From Acidobacteriota bacterium (lineage in GTDB: Bacteria; Acidobacteriota; Terriglobia; Terriglobales; Acidobacteriaceae), in assembly GCA_021791875.1 (NCBI GenBank), contig JAJYVU010000012.1, forward strand, positions 1 to 64,000: DNA of 64,000 nucleotides, in the 5' to 3' direction. This document shows, in pieces, positions 57,352 through 64,000 of this stretch (positions within the stretch are counted from its first letter, which is position 1; each line of letters opens with the position of its first letter). A model generated the notes under the pieces. That model saw only the letters and a program-made list of their open reading frames with translations, was not told the DNA's origin and made no database searches. A program made the position numbers and the translations under genes.

Positions 57352-58287
57352 ATGAACGACAAGCTGCGAGTCGCCACAAGTGTGACGGATCTGATTGGCT
57401 GCACCCCGCTGCTGCGCATCGGGAGACTGGCTGGGCCGGAGTCGGCAGAGGTATTTGCCAAGCTTGAATTCTTGAATCCGGGCGGAAGCGTGAAGGACCG
57501 CGCGGCGCTGGGAATGATTCTGGAGGCGGAGCGGCAGGGCAAGCTGCATCCAGGCTCGACGATCGTGGAAGCGACAGCGGGCAACACCGGCGTAGGGCTT
57601 GCGCTGGTGGGTGTGAACCGCGGTTATCGCGTGGTGCTGTTCGTACCGGAAGGGTTTGCCGAAGAGAAGTGCATCCTGATGCGGGGTTTTGGGGCTGAGG
57701 TGCACCGGACACCGCTGGAAGAAGGCATGGCGGGCGCGATTCGGCGCGCGCAGGCGCTGGCGAAGGGAAATCCTGACGTATTTGCGGCGCTGCAGTTCGA
57801 TAACCCTGCGAACCCCCAGTTCCATCACGACACGACGGCCGTGGAGATGTGGCAGCAGATGGAGGGCCGCGTGGATGGATTCGTGGCCGGGGTGGGAACG
57901 GGCGGAACGTTTACGGGAATTGCGCGGTATTTCAAAGAGAAGAATCCGCGAGTGCACACGGTGGCGGTGGAGACGGAGGGTTCGATTCTGCAAGGTGGGG
58001 CGCCGGGACCGCACAAGGTGGAAGGAATCGGCGTGCATTTTGTGCCGAAGACCTTCGACTACGAGGTTACCGATGAGATCGTCGCCGTGTCAGATGCAGA
58101 CGCGTTTGCGATGGTGAAGCGGATGGCCGCCGAGGAGGGGTTGCTGGGCGGGTCGAGTGCCGGAGCGATGATGTATGCGGCAGTGGAACTGGCGAAGCGG
58201 CTGGGAACGGGCAAGCGTGTGGTGACGATTGTGCCGGATTCGGCGGAGCGGTATTTATCCAAGAATGTGTTCGAAGGTGGGAAATAG
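57352..58287 (+). CDS. PLP-dependent cysteine synthase / cystathionine beta-synthase-like enzyme
   Basis: A 311-residue fold-type II PLP enzyme. The cofactor lysine is K48 in NPGGSVKDRAALG. The substrate loop is EATAGNTGVGLAL, with Ala in place of the usual Ser/Thr (ETTSGNTG or EPTSGNTG). GVGTGGTFTGIARY binds phosphate and GLLGGSSAGAM binds the pyridine end. It probably makes cysteine (CysK/CysM) or cystathionine. ATG at 57352 has GGAG nine bases upstream; the ATG at 57337 adds five residues. A transsulfuration enzyme follows 43 bp later, which favours a reverse transsulfuration pair (inference). Confidence 0.9.
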   Translation: MNDKLRVATSVTDLIGCTPLLRIGRLAGPESAEVFAKLEFLNPGGSVKDRAALGMILEAERQGKLHPGSTIVEATAGNTGVGLALVGVNRGYRVVLFVPEGFAEEKCILMRGFGAEVHRTPLEEGMAGAIRRAQALAKGNPDVFAALQFDNPANPQFHHDTTAVEMWQQMEGRVDGFVAGVGTGGTFTGIARYFKEKNPRVHTVAVETEGSILQGGAPGPHKVEGIGVHFVPKTFDYEVTDEIVAVSDADAFAMVKRMAAEEGLLGGSSAGAMMYAAVELAKRLGTGKRVVTIVPDSAERYLSKNVFEGGK

Positions 58288-58330
58288 ATGCTGAGCATTT
58301 CTTGGACAGGCAATTGGTGAGGAGGAAACG

Positions 58331-59494
58331 GTGATCGACTGGACGAAAAAAGGATTTGCAACGCGCGCGATTCACGCCGGGCAAGGGCCGGATCCGTTGA
58401 CGGGAGCGGTGAACGTGCCGGTTTACCTGACGTCGACCTTTGCGCAGGAAGAGATCGGCAAGAACAAGGGGTACGACTATTCGCGGGCCGGAAATCCGAC
58501 GCGCGATGCGGTGGAAGTGAGCCTGGCGGCGCTGGAAGGTGGTACGAGCGCACACACGTTTGCGAGCGGAATGGCCGCGATTACCGCTCTCATCACGATG
58601 ATGCGCACCGGCGATCATGTGATCTGCGGTGAAAACGTGTACGGCGGTACGACGCGGATGTTCAACCAAGTCTCGTCGCGGTATGGCATCGAGTTCACGT
58701 ATGTGGATACGTCGGATCCGGAGAATGTGCGGAGGGCGATTCGGTCCACGACCAGGCTGGTGCACATTGAGACGCCGACCAATCCCCTGATGACGCTAAC
58801 GGATCTTCGCGCGGTGGCGGATGTTTGCCACGAGCACGGCGTTGATCTGAGCGTGGACAACACCTTTATGTCCCCGTATTTGCAGCGGCCGATTGAGTTT
58901 GGCGCTGATATCGTGATGCACTCGACGACCAAGTTCCTGAACGGACACAGCGACGGGCTGGGCGGTGTGCTTGTGGGGACCAGGCCCGAGCATAAGGAGA
59001 CGTTTTCGTTCGTGCAGAAGAGCACGGGTGGGATTCTGTCTCCGTTTGAATCTTTTTTGATTCTGCGCGGAGTCAAGACGCTGGCGGTAAGGATGAAGCA
59101 GCACGACGAGAATGGGCGCAAGGTGGCGGAGTTTCTGACCAAGCATCCCAAGGTGCATGGCGTGCATTATCCGGGGCTCAAGACGCATCCACAGCATGAA
59201 CTGGCGAAAAAGCAGATGCGTGGTTTCGGGTCCATGCTGTCGTTCGACGTAGGGTCGCAGGAACATGCAAATGACATGCTCAAGCGCGTGCGGGTGTGCA
59301 CGTTGGGCGAGTCGTTGGGCGGCGTGGAGTCGCTGATTTCGCATCCGGCGACGATGACGCATGCGGCGATAGGCGCGGAGATGCGCAAGAAAATCGGGAT
59401 TACTGATGGGCTTGTGCGGATTTCAGTCGGCATCGAGGACATCAACGATATTCTGGACGACCTGAAGCAGGCGATGGAGTGGATGGGGCGTTGA
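58331..59494 (+). CDS. Cystathionine gamma-synthase/lyase (transsulfuration PLP enzyme)
   Basis: A 387-residue fold-type I PLP enzyme. The cofactor lysine is K201 in HSTTKFLNGHSDGLGG; other blocks are YDYSRAGNPTRDAVE, HTFASGMAAI and LGESLGGVESLISHPATMTHA. Whether it acts as synthase, gamma-lyase or homocysteine gamma-lyase cannot be decided by eye. AGGAGG seven bases ahead supports the GTG start. With the upstream cysteine-synthase-like gene it forms a sulfur amino acid pair. Confidence 0.92.
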   Translation: MIDWTKKGFATRAIHAGQGPDPLTGAVNVPVYLTSTFAQEEIGKNKGYDYSRAGNPTRDAVEVSLAALEGGTSAHTFASGMAAITALITMMRTGDHVICGENVYGGTTRMFNQVSSRYGIEFTYVDTSDPENVRRAIRSTTRLVHIETPTNPLMTLTDLRAVADVCHEHGVDLSVDNTFMSPYLQRPIEFGADIVMHSTTKFLNGHSDGLGGVLVGTRPEHKETFSFVQKSTGGILSPFESFLILRGVKTLAVRMKQHDENGRKVAEFLTKHPKVHGVHYPGLKTHPQHELAKKQMRGFGSMLSFDVGSQEHANDMLKRVRVCTLGESLGGVESLISHPATMTHAAIGAEMRKKIGITDGLVRISVGIEDINDILDDLKQAMEWMGR

Positions 59495-59510
59495 AATTCT
59501 GAAGAGCGGA

Positions 59511-59729
59511 TCAGGCTGGCGGGAAGGGCTCGCGTTTGGCTGAGCCATCCCGCTGCTTGAGCAGAATTTCGACCTTTCCTTCGGCGGATTCAAGATGCTT
59601 TCTGCATTCTTCCGAGAGGCGCGAGCCTTCCTCAAAGATCTTGATGGCTTCTTCGAGCGGCAGGTCGCCGCGTTCGAGCTGCGCGACGAGCTCTTCGAGA
59701 CGTTTCAGGGATTCTTCGAAACTAGGCAA
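59511..59729 (-). CDS. xseB: Exodeoxyribonuclease VII small subunit
   Basis: A 72-residue helical subunit of ExoVII. The family pattern SFEESLKRLEELVAQLERGDLPLEEAIKIFEEG is complete. No ATG exists in range; TTG at 59729 with GAGGGA upstream is the best start, overlapping the end of the upstream methyltransferase gene by eight bases. xseA is not in the window. Confidence 0.9.
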   Translation of the reverse strand: MPSFEESLKRLEELVAQLERGDLPLEEAIKIFEEGSRLSEECRKHLESAEGKVEILLKQRDGSAKREPFPPA

Positions 59730-61650
59730 CGGTAGTTCCCTCGGATGCAGGCTGAGTGGGGGATTCGCTTGTGGTGGTCTTTTTCCCGGCGTCAGTGCCG
59801 AGGACGACGGAAAGCACGTCGGCAGCGGCAGAATAGCGGCCAAAGGGAGCACTGACCTGCACGCCCTGCACCATGGGCATGGCGGTGACGAGCATATCCT
59901 GTGCAATGCGGATGCCTTCAGCGCGCGCTTCTTCCGGAGTCGAGGCTCCCTGCATACGGAGGAAGACGCTGTCCGGTACGCTGACGCGAAGGTCGTTCTT
60001 CATGAATTCTGCATTGCGGAGACTGGTAAGCGGCCAGATGCCGGCGATGACTGGAATACGGAATTCCTCAATGCGTTTGAGAAAGGTCTCCAGGATGCGG
60101 AGATCGAAAACGGGCTGAGTGATGGCGTATTCGGCGCCAGCCTCGACTTTGTAGGCGAAGCGGCGGATTTCGTTTTCGATGTCGGGCACGCCGGGGTTAG
60201 CGGCGCAGCCAATGGTGAATCCGGTGGAGGCCCCGATGGGATTACCGCCGATGTCGAGGCCGTGGTTGAGGCGATTGACAATGTTGACGAGGCCGATGGC
60301 GTCGACGTCGAAGACGGCGGTCGCGTCGGGGTAGTTGCCGAGCTTGGGCGGGTCGCCGGTGAGACAAAGGATGTTTTTGAGGCCAATGGACGAGGCGCCG
60401 AGCAGGTCACTCTGGATGCTAAGAACGTTGCGGTCGCGGCAGGTATAGTGGAGCAGCGTCTCAATGCCGGCCTTTTGCTGGAGCTGGATGCACATGCTCT
60501 GAGCGCTCATGCGAGCCGAGGCGCGGGGCGAATCTGGAACGTTAATGAGGTGGACCCCCAAGGCGGCGAGGCTGGCCGCGCCCTCAATTTCTCTTTCGCA
60601 AGAAATGCCACGGGGGGGCACGATTTCGACCATGGTGACGAAGGTGCCATCGTGGATGAGCCTGCCGAGGCCGGAGCGTTCGCCGAGCAGAGAGGGAGGG
60701 GTTTCGGTGACGATAGGCTCGCGCCGGGAGTGCGGAATGGCTGTCTTCTGGGCCTCGGAGGCGCGCAGGAAGGACTTCATGGCGCGGATGTGGTTTGGTG
60801 TGGTGCCGCAGCAGCCGCCCAGGAACTGGACGCCGGCCTTGTGGAACTTGCGGGCGAAACTGGCCATGTATTCCGGCGAGCAAAGGTAGATGTTGCGGCC
60901 TTCGATGGCGCGGGGCATGCCGGCGTTGGGCATGGCGGCCAAGGGCAAGCTGGTTTCGGCGGCCATGCCTTCGATGGCGGTGAGGACGGTGGCCGGACCG
61001 GTGCTGCAGTTGACGCCTACGGCATCGGCTCCCCAGGCGGTGAGGCGGGCAGCTGCGATTTCCGGCGAGGTGCCATCGAGGCAACGGGCCTCCTCATCGA
61101 CGGTGACCATGACGATGACCGGGATGTCCGGGGCGACTTCGCGGACGGCAAGGAGGGCCTGTTCCGCCTCATTCAGGGCGGGCATGGTTTCGATGATGAG
61201 CAGATCGGATCCGTCTGCGACGAGACCGCTGACCTGCTCGGCAAAGGCGGCCCGGGCTTCGTCGAGGCCAGTTTTACCGAGGGGTTCGAGGCGAACGCCG
61301 AGGGGGCCAATGGAGCCGGCGACCCAAGCCTGAGTGCCCTGCTTTTCAGCGAGCTGAGCGACGGCGGCCCTGGCGATGCGCACCCCGGCGGTGTTGATTT
61401 CAGCGACTTTATCCTGGAGGCCGTAACGGCGCAGGCGGAAGGAGTTGGCCCCGAACGTGTTGGTTTCAATGATTTCCGCGCCGGCCTGGAGGTATTCCTC
61501 GTGAATGGAGCGGACCAGTTCGGGCTGAGAGAGGTTCAGCTCGTCATAGCAACGGTTGATGTAGATGCCGTGAGCGTAGAGACTGGTTCCCATGGCCCCG
61601 TCACAAAGGACGGGGCGGTCACCGAACAGCGTCTGTAGTCGATTGGTCAA
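59722..61650 (-). CDS. Bifunctional homocysteine S-methyltransferase / methylenetetrahydrofolate reductase
   Basis: A 642-residue fusion. Residues ~1-300 are a Zn-dependent homocysteine methyltransferase (CDGAMGTSLYAHG; Zn cysteines in VGVNCSTGPATVL and FLGGCCGTTPNHI). Residues ~330-620 are MTHFR (TMVEIVPPRGISC, LCLTGDPPKLGNYPDATAVFD, EAGAEYAITQPVFD). It would use methyl-THF made in the same chain or S-methyl donors to make methionine, as in B. subtilis YitJ-type proteins. It overlaps xseB. The Thr/Ser-rich tail is not conserved. Confidence 0.93.
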   Translation of the reverse strand: MTNRLQTLFGDRPVLCDGAMGTSLYAHGIYINRCYDELNLSQPELVRSIHEEYLQAGAEIIETNTFGANSFRLRRYGLQDKVAEINTAGVRIARAAVAQLAEKQGTQAWVAGSIGPLGVRLEPLGKTGLDEARAAFAEQVSGLVADGSDLLIIETMPALNEAEQALLAVREVAPDIPVIVMVTVDEEARCLDGTSPEIAAARLTAWGADAVGVNCSTGPATVLTAIEGMAAETSLPLAAMPNAGMPRAIEGRNIYLCSPEYMASFARKFHKAGVQFLGGCCGTTPNHIRAMKSFLRASEAQKTAIPHSRREPIVTETPPSLLGERSGLGRLIHDGTFVTMVEIVPPRGISCEREIEGAASLAALGVHLINVPDSPRASARMSAQSMCIQLQQKAGIETLLHYTCRDRNVLSIQSDLLGASSIGLKNILCLTGDPPKLGNYPDATAVFDVDAIGLVNIVNRLNHGLDIGGNPIGASTGFTIGCAANPGVPDIENEIRRFAYKVEAGAEYAITQPVFDLRILETFLKRIEEFRIPVIAGIWPLTSLRNAEFMKNDLRVSVPDSVFLRMQGASTPEEARAEGIRIAQDMLVTAMPMVQGVQVSAPFGRYSAAADVLSVVLGTDAGKKTTTSESPTQPASEGTTVA

Positions 61651-61765
61651 ACAGGAGCCCTCGAGCTGATGCTAAGACAACGTGGGGTTGATTACCAGCA
61701 GCATGGGGTTGCTTTGTTATACTTGGCTATCCCACGCAGGATTGTGAGCTGGTGAGGTTTAAGGT

Positions 61766-63265
61766 TTGAAAAAGAGAAGTGTTGCGCGTGTTTCTGCTCT
61801 GGTGAGCGTGAGTTGTGCGGTCCTTTTAACGCTCGTGGCCTGCGGGAAGGATTATTTTTTGGCCGGACGTTCGCTGCCTCCGAGCGGCGTACTGAACCGT
61901 GTGATGATGGCGGAGCAGAACCCGAACGCGCTGCCGTTTGTGGACGCGTATTACGACGTGCGGCATAACGCTTCGGAGACCATTCCGCAGTATGAAATCA
62001 GCGGTTATTCGGGCCAACTGCCGGTGACGATCCAGAACCTGCCGGCACAGCAGACGGGTGCTGTGTACAACGCCGGAAGCGGCGATCTTTCGTTGATCGA
62101 CTACGCGCAGGAAAAGCTGTCGACGTCGATTCCGATTCCGGGCGGGTACTCGAACAGTGTTTTTATTTCCCGTGATTTGAATTACGTCTACGCGGCCAAC
62201 GACGCCAACAACGTGGTTTCGGTCGTTGATCGGCCAAGCGGGACATCCTACGTGCTGGACCTGCCTGGCGTTTACAGTATTTCGGTGAATCCCGGGGGCA
62301 CGGTTGCGCTGGCTTTTGTAAGGGACAGCGACCAGGGAGCGAGCCAGTCGACAGAGACGGGTACCTCGTACAAACAATTTTCGGTTTACAGCATTGTGAA
62401 GCTGACGCAGGCGCAGTCTCTCGCGGCAGCCAACAATCCCAACTACGTCTACACCGATGCGAATGGGAATACGAACATGGCGGAAGACTGCGAGCCGCAA
62501 AATCTGCCTGCGTATTGTATTTTCCCGGTAAGTACGGGACCAAACGCGAAGTTTGACCGGCCGGTCAAGGCGGTGTTTTCCGCTGACGGTTCCACTGCGT
62601 ATGTACTGGACTGTGGTCCCGAATGTGGGGGAACGACGGCTGGGATCACCGCCATTCCAATTACCGTTTCATCACTGAATCCCGGTGCGATTGGCGCAAC
62701 CGGCATCAACCTGACGGCGACGACCTTTACACCGATTCCGAAAGGGGCGACAAACGCCATCTTTAATGGGAACACCATGTATATTGCCGGGCAGCAGTGT
62801 CAGAATTTTGTGGCAGGACAGCCGTGTAGCGGGCTGTTTACCGGCTATCTGACGGTGTATGACACTTCGACGGGGAAGATTACCGGGACCTATCCGATCA
62901 GTGACGGATACCACAACAAGATGCTGTTTGGTGACGATAATACGCTGTGGGTCGGATCGAAGATCTGCAATGGCGGCGTGCGCTACGCAGAAGCCCAAGC
63001 GGGCCAGAACGTGCAGTATGGCTGCCTGACCATGTTCAACACGCAGACAGGCGCAGTGACCGTTGACTCTTACAAAGGCGACGCAACAGGAATCGCGGCT
63101 GTAGGTGGACTGCACAAGGTATATTCGGCTGAGGGCGGCCAAGTGTATATCTACAGCACCACGAATATGTCTCAGTTGGATAACTCCAACGTCACGATGC
63201 AGGGCACGATCACCGATGTTGCCTACATGGACTCGGGTACGGATGCGGACAACACGTATTACTGA
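61766..63265 (+). CDS. Exported propeller-like lipoprotein
   Basis: A 499-residue probable lipoprotein; the signal ends LLTLVAC with Cys26. The mature part has YNAGSGDLSLIDYA, NYVYAANDANNVVSVVDRPSG and TAYVLDCGPECGG segments, the D-x-Y-V-x-x-x-x-x-N-x-V-S-V-I pattern of YVTN/YncE-like blades. Twelve or so cysteines are scattered, which suggests disulfides. Start is TTG at 61766, supported by GGTGAGG. Function unknown; it is similar in type to the 30226 protein. A terminator follows. Confidence 0.8.
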   Translation: MKKRSVARVSALVSVSCAVLLTLVACGKDYFLAGRSLPPSGVLNRVMMAEQNPNALPFVDAYYDVRHNASETIPQYEISGYSGQLPVTIQNLPAQQTGAVYNAGSGDLSLIDYAQEKLSTSIPIPGGYSNSVFISRDLNYVYAANDANNVVSVVDRPSGTSYVLDLPGVYSISVNPGGTVALAFVRDSDQGASQSTETGTSYKQFSVYSIVKLTQAQSLAAANNPNYVYTDANGNTNMAEDCEPQNLPAYCIFPVSTGPNAKFDRPVKAVFSADGSTAYVLDCGPECGGTTAGITAIPITVSSLNPGAIGATGINLTATTFTPIPKGATNAIFNGNTMYIAGQQCQNFVAGQPCSGLFTGYLTVYDTSTGKITGTYPISDGYHNKMLFGDDNTLWVGSKICNGGVRYAEAQAGQNVQYGCLTMFNTQTGAVTVDSYKGDATGIAAVGGLHKVYSAEGGQVYIYSTTNMSQLDNSNVTMQGTITDVAYMDSGTDADNTYY

Positions 63266-63286
63266 GCAGGCAGGTTTGCAAAACCG

Positions 63287-63321
63287 GGCACGGCGGGAAG
63301 CGACGCCGTGCCTTTCGCTTT
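63287..63321 (+). terminator. Intrinsic terminator after the lipoprotein gene
   Basis: GGCACGGCG (63287-63295) and CGCCGTGCC (63304-63312), an 8-nt loop, then TTTCGCTTTT. Perfect 9-bp stem. Confidence 0.9.
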
Positions 63322-63334
63322 TGAGGGGTGACAG

Positions 63335-64000
63335 ATGACTGTGGAGGCGATGGCTGAAGTGCTGGCGATGGCAGCGCACAGGGACGATGTGGAACAGACC
63401 TGCGGCGGCACTCTGCTGAGGATGAAGGCGCTGGGATATCGCACGGCGATTCTGGATATGACGCAAGGTGAGGCTGGCACGCGGGGTTCTGCCGCCGAGC
63501 GCGAGGCAGAGGCAAAGGCGGCGGCGGCGATTCTGGGTGTGAGCTGGCGGGAGGCTCTGGATATTCCGGATGGGCGCGTGGAGAACAGCTATGAGAACCG
63601 GCTGAAGATAGTGGAAGTGCTCCGGAGGGTGCGGCCGCGGGTGGTGGTTCTACCATATTGGACGGGCCGGCATCCGGATCACTACACGACGGCAACGCTG
63701 GGTTATGAGGCGTGTTTTCTGGCCGGATTGACGAAGGTAGATACGGGATTGCCGCCGCATCGGCCATTCAAGATCCTGTATGCGAGTCTCTACGCCGACG
63801 TGCGGCCGAGCTTTGTGGTGGATATTACGGCGCATATCGAGGACCGACATAGGGCGCTGATGGCTTATGCCTCGCAATATGCGAACCAGGCGCAGGGCAG
63901 CGGGCTGTTTGTGCCGGAGGAGGAGATTCGCGAGCGGACGTTTGCGACGGCGCGGCATTATGGGCTGCTGGCAGGCGTGCGCTACGCGGAGCCATTTGTG
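63335..64000 (+). CDS. LmbE/BshB1-type deacetylase (3' end beyond window)
   Basis: The 222 codons present start MTVEAMAEVLAMAAHRDD and run off the window. Zn ligands H15 and D18, the general-base D17, and the later His in GRHPDHYTT are those of the LmbE family, best matched by BshB1, which deacetylates GlcNAc-malate in bacillithiol synthesis. Other BshB1 blocks are LDMTQGEAGTRGSAAEREAEA and YASQYANQ. The usual AHPDD has Arg in place of Pro here. GAGGGGTG precedes the ATG. Other bacillithiol genes are not in view. Confidence 0.85.
   Translation, partial: MTVEAMAEVLAMAAHRDDVEQTCGGTLLRMKALGYRTAILDMTQGEAGTRGSAAEREAEAKAAAAILGVSWREALDIPDGRVENSYENRLKIVEVLRRVRPRVVVLPYWTGRHPDHYTTATLGYEACFLAGLTKVDTGLPPHRPFKILYASLYADVRPSFVVDITAHIEDRHRALMAYASQYANQAQGSGLFVPEEEIRERTFATARHYGLLAGVRYAEPFV

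Noticed and set aside
59536-61638. 700-codon plus-strand open frame
   Set aside because: It lies wholly opposite the methyltransferase/MTHFR gene, has Asp/Gly/Val-rich shadow composition and no motifs. High GC makes long antisense frames common here.

Overview
The window reads as chromosomal DNA of an acidobacterium (Acidobacteriota, probably Acidobacteriaceae/Terriglobales). The GC content is high, genes are tightly packed, and many have 4-bp ATGA or TGATG overlaps. The most lineage-specific marker is a VWA protein of the 'VWFA-related acidobacterial' type (56043-57215). Hfq-HflX, a bacillithiol-type deacetylase, a fused homocysteine methyltransferase/MTHFR and several Tat-exported proteins also fit. 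No rRNA, tRNA or CRISPR array was seen.

Layout. 1-2919: mobile-element scar. A complete IS21-family element (78-2645, istA-istB, ~54-bp inverted repeats) sits between the tail of an IS3-type transposase and a 5'-truncated aldo/keto reductase. 2950-9662: mtgA, a cupin/MarR divergent pair with two palindromic operators, a Tat-exported protein of unclear function, fabH, the msrPQ methionine sulfoxide repair system and a GNAT enzyme. 9765-18747: C-terminal protease (minus), then a plus-strand run of periplasmic PPIase, YhaM-like nuclease, EVE protein, aroC, def-fmt-rsmB. 18776-23324 (minus): PASTA protein, OsmC, a CDF transporter with three C-terminal modules, ubiE/menE-type methyltransferase and aroB. 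23431-28703: nadB and nadA, flanking the minus-strand terC-like, tatC and tatA/B-like genes. 29159-32596: CPBP protease and two envelope lipoproteins. 32809-34596: hfq-hflX. 34834-41189: ATP synthase operon b'-b-delta-alpha-gamma-beta-epsilon, lacking a and c, ending in a clear terminator. 41404-47492: PP2C phosphatase, acyl-CoA dehydrogenase, aldo/keto reductase, meaB, methylmalonyl-CoA epimerase, tsaB, rimI and a DUF465 protein. 47625-50199: psd-pssA (phosphatidylethanolamine synthesis) overlapping a gene for an aspartate-semialdehyde-dehydrogenase-like protein without the catalytic cysteine. 50245-55638: UPF0303 protein, Tat-exported GH9 cellulase, then minus-strand fabI, murI, GerMN protein and cell-wall amidase. 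56043-64000: acidobacterial VWA protein, cysteine synthase-like and transsulfuration enzymes, xseB, fused methionine synthesis/MTHFR enzyme, a propeller-like lipoprotein and a truncated LmbE/BshB1-type deacetylase.

Common themes. Export and envelope: the Tat translocase genes lie in the same window as three apparent Tat substrates (4821-6194, MsrP, GH9), and there are many peptidoglycan and lipoprotein genes. Sulfur and one-carbon metabolism cluster at 57-62 kb. Propionate-type acyl-CoA handling is suggested at 42-46 kb, where MeaB and the epimerase are present but the mutase is not. Accessory DNA is confined to the first 2.9 kb; the rest looks like stable core genome. No defence island or wholly new system is evident. 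The most unusual items are the Cys-less Asd-like protein beside pssA, the triple-module CDF, insertions in ATP synthase gamma, the basic tail of the PPIase, the MarR operator pair, and structured RNA elements after hflX and before psd.
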